Source of the DNA: Chitinophagaceae bacterium
Lineage (GTDB): Bacteria > Bacteroidota > Bacteroidia > Chitinophagales > Chitinophagaceae
Assembly (NCBI GenBank): GCA_014379965.1
Contig: JACMKU010000177.1
Location: 1 to 42,587, forward strand
Direction: 5' to 3'
DNA length: 42,587 bases
The translations under genes and the position numbers were made by a program. The notes beneath the pieces are model-generated. The model did not search any database, was not told the DNA's origin, and saw only the letters and a program-made list of their open reading frames with translations. Below, in pieces: positions 40,301-42,587 of this stretch (positions are counted from its first letter, which is position 1; each line of letters begins with the position of its first letter).

Positions 40301-42587
40301 AGTTTCTGATCCGGTGATTGTCATAATACGGAATAACAGCAGCAGCTCAGTAGCAATTACGGCGTGTGATAGCTTTGCCTGGAACAATTTGACCTATACT
40401 GCATCTGGTACATATTCCAAACTATTCCCAGCGGGAAATGCCGTCGGTTGCGATTCGACTGCCACGCTTGTTTTGACCATTAATCATAGTAGCTCATCGG
40501 TAACTACGATAGCTGCTTGTAACAGCTATCTCTGGAACGATTCATTGTATACGGCATCCGGGACCTACTTTAAACTCTTCCCAGCAGTCAATGCGGTCGG
40601 TTGCGATTCCACAGCTACGTTGATACTTACGATCAATGCCTCATCTAGCAGCACGATGGTTGTTACGTCCTGCAACAGCTACCTGTGGAATGATTCACTC
40701 TACACGACATCCGGGGAATACTCGGTGACCTTCAGCGGCGGCAACGCGGCAGGATGCGATTCCACGGCCACATTGGTGTTGTCGATAAACCACTCGTCCG
40801 CCAGTACCACTAACGTCACGGCGTGCAGTAGTTACTTGTGGAATGATTCGGTGTATACGGCTTCGGGAATCTATTCAGTTACCATTCCTGCAGGCAATGC
40901 TGTGGGATGTGATTCAATTGCAACTCTCGTTCTGACTATCAGCAATCCGTCCTCGAGTAGCACCAGCGTGACAGCCTGCAATAATTACCTGTGGAACGAT
41001 TCGTTATATACGGCATCGGGAACATACTCAATGACGTTCGCTGGCAGCAATGCTGTTGGATGCGATTCGACGGCTACTCTAATACTTACAATCAATGCCC
41101 CATCCGCGAGCAATACTACAGTCACGGCCTGCAACAGCTATCTGTGGAATGACTCGACCTATACCGCTTCAGGTACATATTCGGTGACTTTTGCTGGAGG
41201 TAACGCAGTTGGATGCGACTCGACGGCGACGTTGTTGCTAACGATAAATGTTTCTTCGGGTAGTGTTACAAATGTCACGGTCTGCAACAGTTACCTGTGG
41301 AATGATTCGCTCTACACTGCTTCGGGAACGTACTCAGTTACATTTGTGGGTGGCAACACTGCTGGTTGTGATTCAACGGCGACCCTGGCGTTGACGATAA
41401 ATAGTACGATTTCCTCCACAACAACTATATCCGCCTGTGCGAGTTACCTCTGGAATGATTCATTGTATACTTCTTCAACAACTGACAGTCGCTTGTTCGC
41501 TGGAGGCAGTGTAAGTGGTTGCGATTCTACAGCGACACTGGTACTCACGATAAATACCGCGACGAGCAGTACAACGTCCATTACGGCATGTAATAACTAC
41601 CTGTGGAATGATTCGCTTTACACCACTTCGACAACTGATAGCCGCCTATTCCCGGGTGGAAATGTGAATGGCTGTGATTCGACGGCGACTCTTGTCCTCA
41701 CGATCAACCATTCGACAAACAGCAGCACGACCATCACTGCATGTAACAACTATTTGTGGAATGACTCGCTGTACACGGCTTCGACCACGCACAGTCGGTT
41801 GTTCCTGGCTGGAGGTATGAATGGCTGCGATTCAACGGCAACGCTTGTACTCACGATCAATTACTCCACAACCAGCACGACAACTATTACTGCTTGTAAC
41901 AGCTATTTGTGGAACGATTCGCTGTATACTGCATCTACGACGAACTCTATTTTGTTCCCAGGTGGAAATGCAAATGGTTGCGATTCGACGGCTACATTAG
42001 TATTAACGATAAATAGTACCGTTAGCTCGACGACAACGATCGCGGCATGCAATAGCTATCTGTGGAACGATTCACTTTATACAGCGTCAACCACCAACTC
42101 TGTGCATTTCCCTGGTGGAAGCGTAACTGGTTGCGATTCTACAGCGACTTTGGTGCTCACGATAAATAGCGCTACGAGCAGTACGACGTCCATTACGGCA
42201 TGTAACAGTTACCTGTGGAATGATTCGCTGTACACGGCTTCGACCACGCACAGTCGATTATTCTTTGCTGGAGGCGTGAACGGCTGCGATTCTACAGCGA
42301 CTTTGGTGCTCACGATAAATAGCGCTACGAGCAGTACAACGACCACCACTGCTTGTAACAGCTATTTGTGGAATGATTCGTTGTACACAGCTTCCACAAC
42401 TGATAGTCGCCTATTCGTAAGTGGAAATAGCAACGGTTGTGATTCTACGGCTACCCTTGTACTCACGATAAATAACGCTACGAGCAGTACGACGACCATC
42501 ACTGCATGTAACAGCTATTTGTGGAATGACTCGCTGTATACAACTTCGACGACGCATGCCCTTTTATTCCCAGCTGGAAATGTTAAC
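34335..42587 (+). CDS. Giant secreted multidomain surface protein with Cys-paired tandem repeats, C-terminus beyond window
   Basis: A single plus-strand frame is open for 2751 codons from the ATG at 34335 to the right edge. It starts with a signal peptide (hydrophobic LLSMLVGLFVCTSSFSQ). Domains by residue: DUF4082-like (39-190; FYKGAGNTGIHTGHLW, NYWVDVVF); Big_5 Ig-like (193-299; VPVASPVAAIFNEPMD); GATase1-like Rossmann region (about 305-440; GPILVIGNALNPFSRYA); possible polysaccharide-deacetylase-like region (about 558-740; TGDDHATNG with D573, D574, H575, plus H634 and H674); Fn3-like (892-985); LamG-like (1026-1196); Ig-like (1288-1379); eight 68-residue NCG repeats plus one divergent copy (1383-2002); 51-residue CDST repeats from about 2004 to the edge. 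It is probably exported by the type IX system, but the sorting domain is off-window. Likely roles are adhesion or polysaccharide binding; any catalysis is unproven. Confidence 0.9.
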   Translation, partial: MACRFRYRYFKKQLLSMLVGLFVCTSSFSQFTAFTSSSVPEEILNNDNLGGIEVGMKFRVTQSGSIRAIRFYKGAGNTGIHTGHLWDNNGALIGSATFTNETASGWQEVLLTTPVEIVPDITYIVSYFSPDGYYSATNPYFTSAVVNGPLRALAGGEDGPNGLFSFTSTPVMPTENFQTNNYWVDVVFIIPDIVAPQVANTTPAQGALNVPVASPVAAIFNEPMDAATITNSSFELRNASGSLIPATVSYNPTTYAATLTPSAALLNSTTYTATVKTGITDTAGNALVANYSWSFTMAPPPPDNGKGGPILVIGNALNPFSRYAAEILRAEGLTQFFASDISGVTPAMLDNYDVVVLGEISLSGSEVTMLTNWVNAGGTLIAFKPVSALNGLMGLTSATSTLSDKYILVNTISGAGKGIVGQTMQFHGEANVQDIVSGSGATSIATLYSSAITPTTHPAITSRLVGTNGGRAIAFTYDLAKSIVYTRQGNPLWQGTKRDGQPGPVRSDELFFGLPANSGNDWIDFNKIAIPQADEQQRLLANIILQSNLHRKPLPRFWYLPRGLKAAIIMTGDDHATNGTAGRFNQYLTLGPNTPQDVAEWRAIRGTSYVYPNTPMTNAEAAAYQAQGFEIALHATTFCNDYTEASLTTTINTELSEFYTKFPGLSSPVSNRTHCLPWSDWASQAKVEASKGIKLDVNYYYWPASWIQNRVGMFTGSGMPMRFADLDGSLIDCYQAATQITDESGLSIANFTNQLLDKALGPEGYYGVFTANMHTDTAIHQGSNAIITSALARQVPVISAKQMVTWLEGRNNSYFENITWANNILSFKITAYSGSHDMQAMLPLYSANGQLSAITRNSNALAFTTQTIKGMVYAFFDVGAGENEFTATYIEDITPPVISNIVVVPNTDGTAVITWDTDELSVSTVDYGSNAGTLNLHTTDNVLVTSHSIMLTGLTPGATYYFRVSSADFAGNMVTSPASPDVLSFSLPIAPCVNDQAAGDFSLGTPDANTTVAIEEDGAVILKPVLLEEFSGSNVPAGWTHEVFNTGGTSLVSGGSITVTGSHVYTDATVSPGSILDFVATFRLGSFQNVGFAIDQPFNNYPWIAIGQGSVADGNLYARSSNGDLVNLGSNLLGSSHRYRIKWNPTNFEFFVDNSSTPAATINFTLSSEMYLQISDLFTSDGALTVDWLRRTPYASSGTFTSRVFDGGASRSWGSVTWNSEVPDGTSLGISVRTGNTPVPDGTWSTFASIATPGTSVGVVSRYIQYKTDLATTDAQFTPAFKDILIACSAPVLLTHPVSQVVCQGSDVTFSSSASGVPIPTVQWQESTDGNTWTNIVDAATANLIFTVSTGDNQKLYRALWTNSDGEAVSNVATLTVTPRPLSPTVVIVNNCGSTLLTAENFTGPLLWSTGETAQSITVASIGIFTVTQTANGCTSQPGSGLAIPKPIPVEPTVTVVNNCGTSLLIATNYTGSLLWSNGSTNDSITVSDAGTYTITQMVDGCISADGTGIANPKSIPNAPSINVSNDCGHSVLTAGTYTGNLLWSTGETTVSIDVTDSGDYTVSQIVDGCQSPAAIGTAAPKMIPQSPVVTVVNNCGHSILAASGYTGSLLWSNGASTPSITVTDSATYTVSQTIDGCVSPAGSAVSAPKQIPAAPLITVVNNCGHSVLTATNFSGTLLWSNGATTTSITVTNAATYTVSQTVNGCVTPIASALSAPKIIPPAPIVTVVNNCGSSRITATNFTGTLNWSTNATTSFITVTNAGTYTVTQTVNGCVSPAASFVAAPIAIPPVPKITTVNYCGYSICTASNYTGTLLWNTGDTSQSITVTTAATYTVTQTVNGCTSPRIETRGGQAVPKIIPQAPVVNVVNNCGQSILTATGYSGTLLWSNGATTPSISVDVAGTYTVTQTGSNGCVSTPGSGLAAPKTVPAAPVITADGSIDFCEGGSVTLTSNQLNNTWSTGATTQSIIVTTAGSYTVSFVAASGCTSPVSDPVIVIIRNNSSSSVAITACDSFAWNNLTYTASGTYSKLFPAGNAVGCDSTATLVLTINHSSSSVTTIAACNSYLWNDSLYTASGTYFKLFPAVNAVGCDSTATLILTINASSSSTMVVTSCNSYLWNDSLYTTSGEYSVTFSGGNAAGCDSTATLVLSINHSSASTTNVTACSSYLWNDSVYTASGIYSVTIPAGNAVGCDSIATLVLTISNPSSSSTSVTACNNYLWNDSLYTASGTYSMTFAGSNAVGCDSTATLILTINAPSASNTTVTACNSYLWNDSTYTASGTYSVTFAGGNAVGCDSTATLLLTINVSSGSVTNVTVCNSYLWNDSLYTASGTYSVTFVGGNTAGCDSTATLALTINSTISSTTTISACASYLWNDSLYTSSTTDSRLFAGGSVSGCDSTATLVLTINTATSSTTSITACNNYLWNDSLYTTSTTDSRLFPGGNVNGCDSTATLVLTINHSTNSSTTITACNNYLWNDSLYTASTTHSRLFLAGGMNGCDSTATLVLTINYSTTSTTTITACNSYLWNDSLYTASTTNSILFPGGNANGCDSTATLVLTINSTVSSTTTIAACNSYLWNDSLYTASTTNSVHFPGGSVTGCDSTATLVLTINSATSSTTSITACNSYLWNDSLYTASTTHSRLFFAGGVNGCDSTATLVLTINSATSSTTTTTACNSYLWNDSLYTASTTDSRLFVSGNSNGCDSTATLVLTINNATSSTTTITACNSYLWNDSLYTTSTTHALLFPAGNVN
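38481..40340 (+). repeat. Coding tandem repeat family 1: 68-residue NCG repeats
   Basis: Eight copies plus a divergent ninth. Each full copy reads roughly VTVVNNCGxS...GxLLWSNGATTxSITVTxAxTYTVTQTVNGCxSP...PKxIPxAP. Period is 204 bp where measured (39111 to 39315). Nearly every copy keeps exactly two Cys (NNCG and NGC). Copy seven has an extra Cys (YSICTAS) and a 3-residue insertion. Confidence 0.9.
40345..42587 (+). repeat. Coding tandem repeat family 2: 51-residue CNSYLWNDS...GCDSTATL repeats
   Basis: Fourteen full copies and one cut by the edge. Period is 153 bp where measured (41901 to 42054). Copies 1-7 have YTASGTYSxTFxGGNAVGCDST; copies 8-15 have YTxSTTxSRLFxGGNxNGCDST, so the array has two sub-blocks. 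Two Cys per copy are kept throughout. Some later copies share long identical DNA stretches (for example 42130-42180 and 42290-42340), indicating recent duplication or conversion. Confidence 0.92.

Noticed and set aside
38481..42587. Possible CRISPR array from regular repeats
   Set aside because: The 204-bp and 153-bp periods are in-frame protein repeats in one continuous reading frame; no short repeat with unique spacers and no cas genes.

Overview
The window is chromosomal DNA from a member of the Bacteroidota, most likely of the Chitinophagaceae/Sphingobacteriia type. The evidence is the gene families (a SprE/PorW-like type IX secretion component, a 'putative porin', an HYC_CC_PP protein, a plug-and-barrel TonB receptor with a carboxypeptidase-like N-terminal domain, and a giant Cys-Asp-Ser-Thr repeat surface protein), promoter-like TAnnTTTG elements close upstream of some starts, and no obvious Shine-Dalgarno sequences. 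No rRNA, tRNA, CRISPR array, transposase or prophage gene was seen.

Layout. 1-1874 (minus, cut by the left edge): DPP IV-type S9 peptidase. 2071-9317 (minus): an alpha-oxoamine synthase (sphingolipid/sulfonolipid type), class A PBP1A, and a SprE/PorW-like TPR protein. 9565-11735 (plus): a short M23-type membrane anchor lacking a peptidase domain, then an overlapping set of bactofilin, AtpZ, an AtpI-like protein and a SprT-like metalloprotease. 11813-19463: small OM barrel, GNAT, lipoprotein hydrolase, SucC, an unknown lipoprotein, purine nucleoside phosphorylase and a large porin whose start is out of frame with its only plausible ATG. 19686-25195 (plus): a metal-handling cluster of HYC_CC_PP protein, two secreted HMA proteins (one with a Cys-rich tail), a TlpA-like thioredoxin, an OM barrel and a TonB receptor with a CxxC in its plug. 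25428-27680: Tex. 27773-33877 (minus): cupin, ATP-grasp ligase, class I glutamine amidotransferase, YtcJ-like amidohydrolase and a secreted amidase. 34335-42587 (plus, open at the right edge): one reading frame of at least 2751 codons for a giant secreted multidomain protein ending in two families of Cys-paired tandem repeats.

Two things stand out. First, most gaps carry long inverted repeats whose arms are made of short iterated words. At least seven different words are used, and the arms begin at, or a few bases from, stop codons, in one case inside the stop codon. Second, the TonB receptor is preceded by four alternating CTAAA/TTTAG half-sites spaced exactly 11 bp apart. They run from just after the -7 element almost to the ATG and look like a cooperative repressor operator. 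Together with the clustered Cys-rich proteins they suggest a regulated envelope metal acquisition or sequestration system. Metal identity and regulator are inference.
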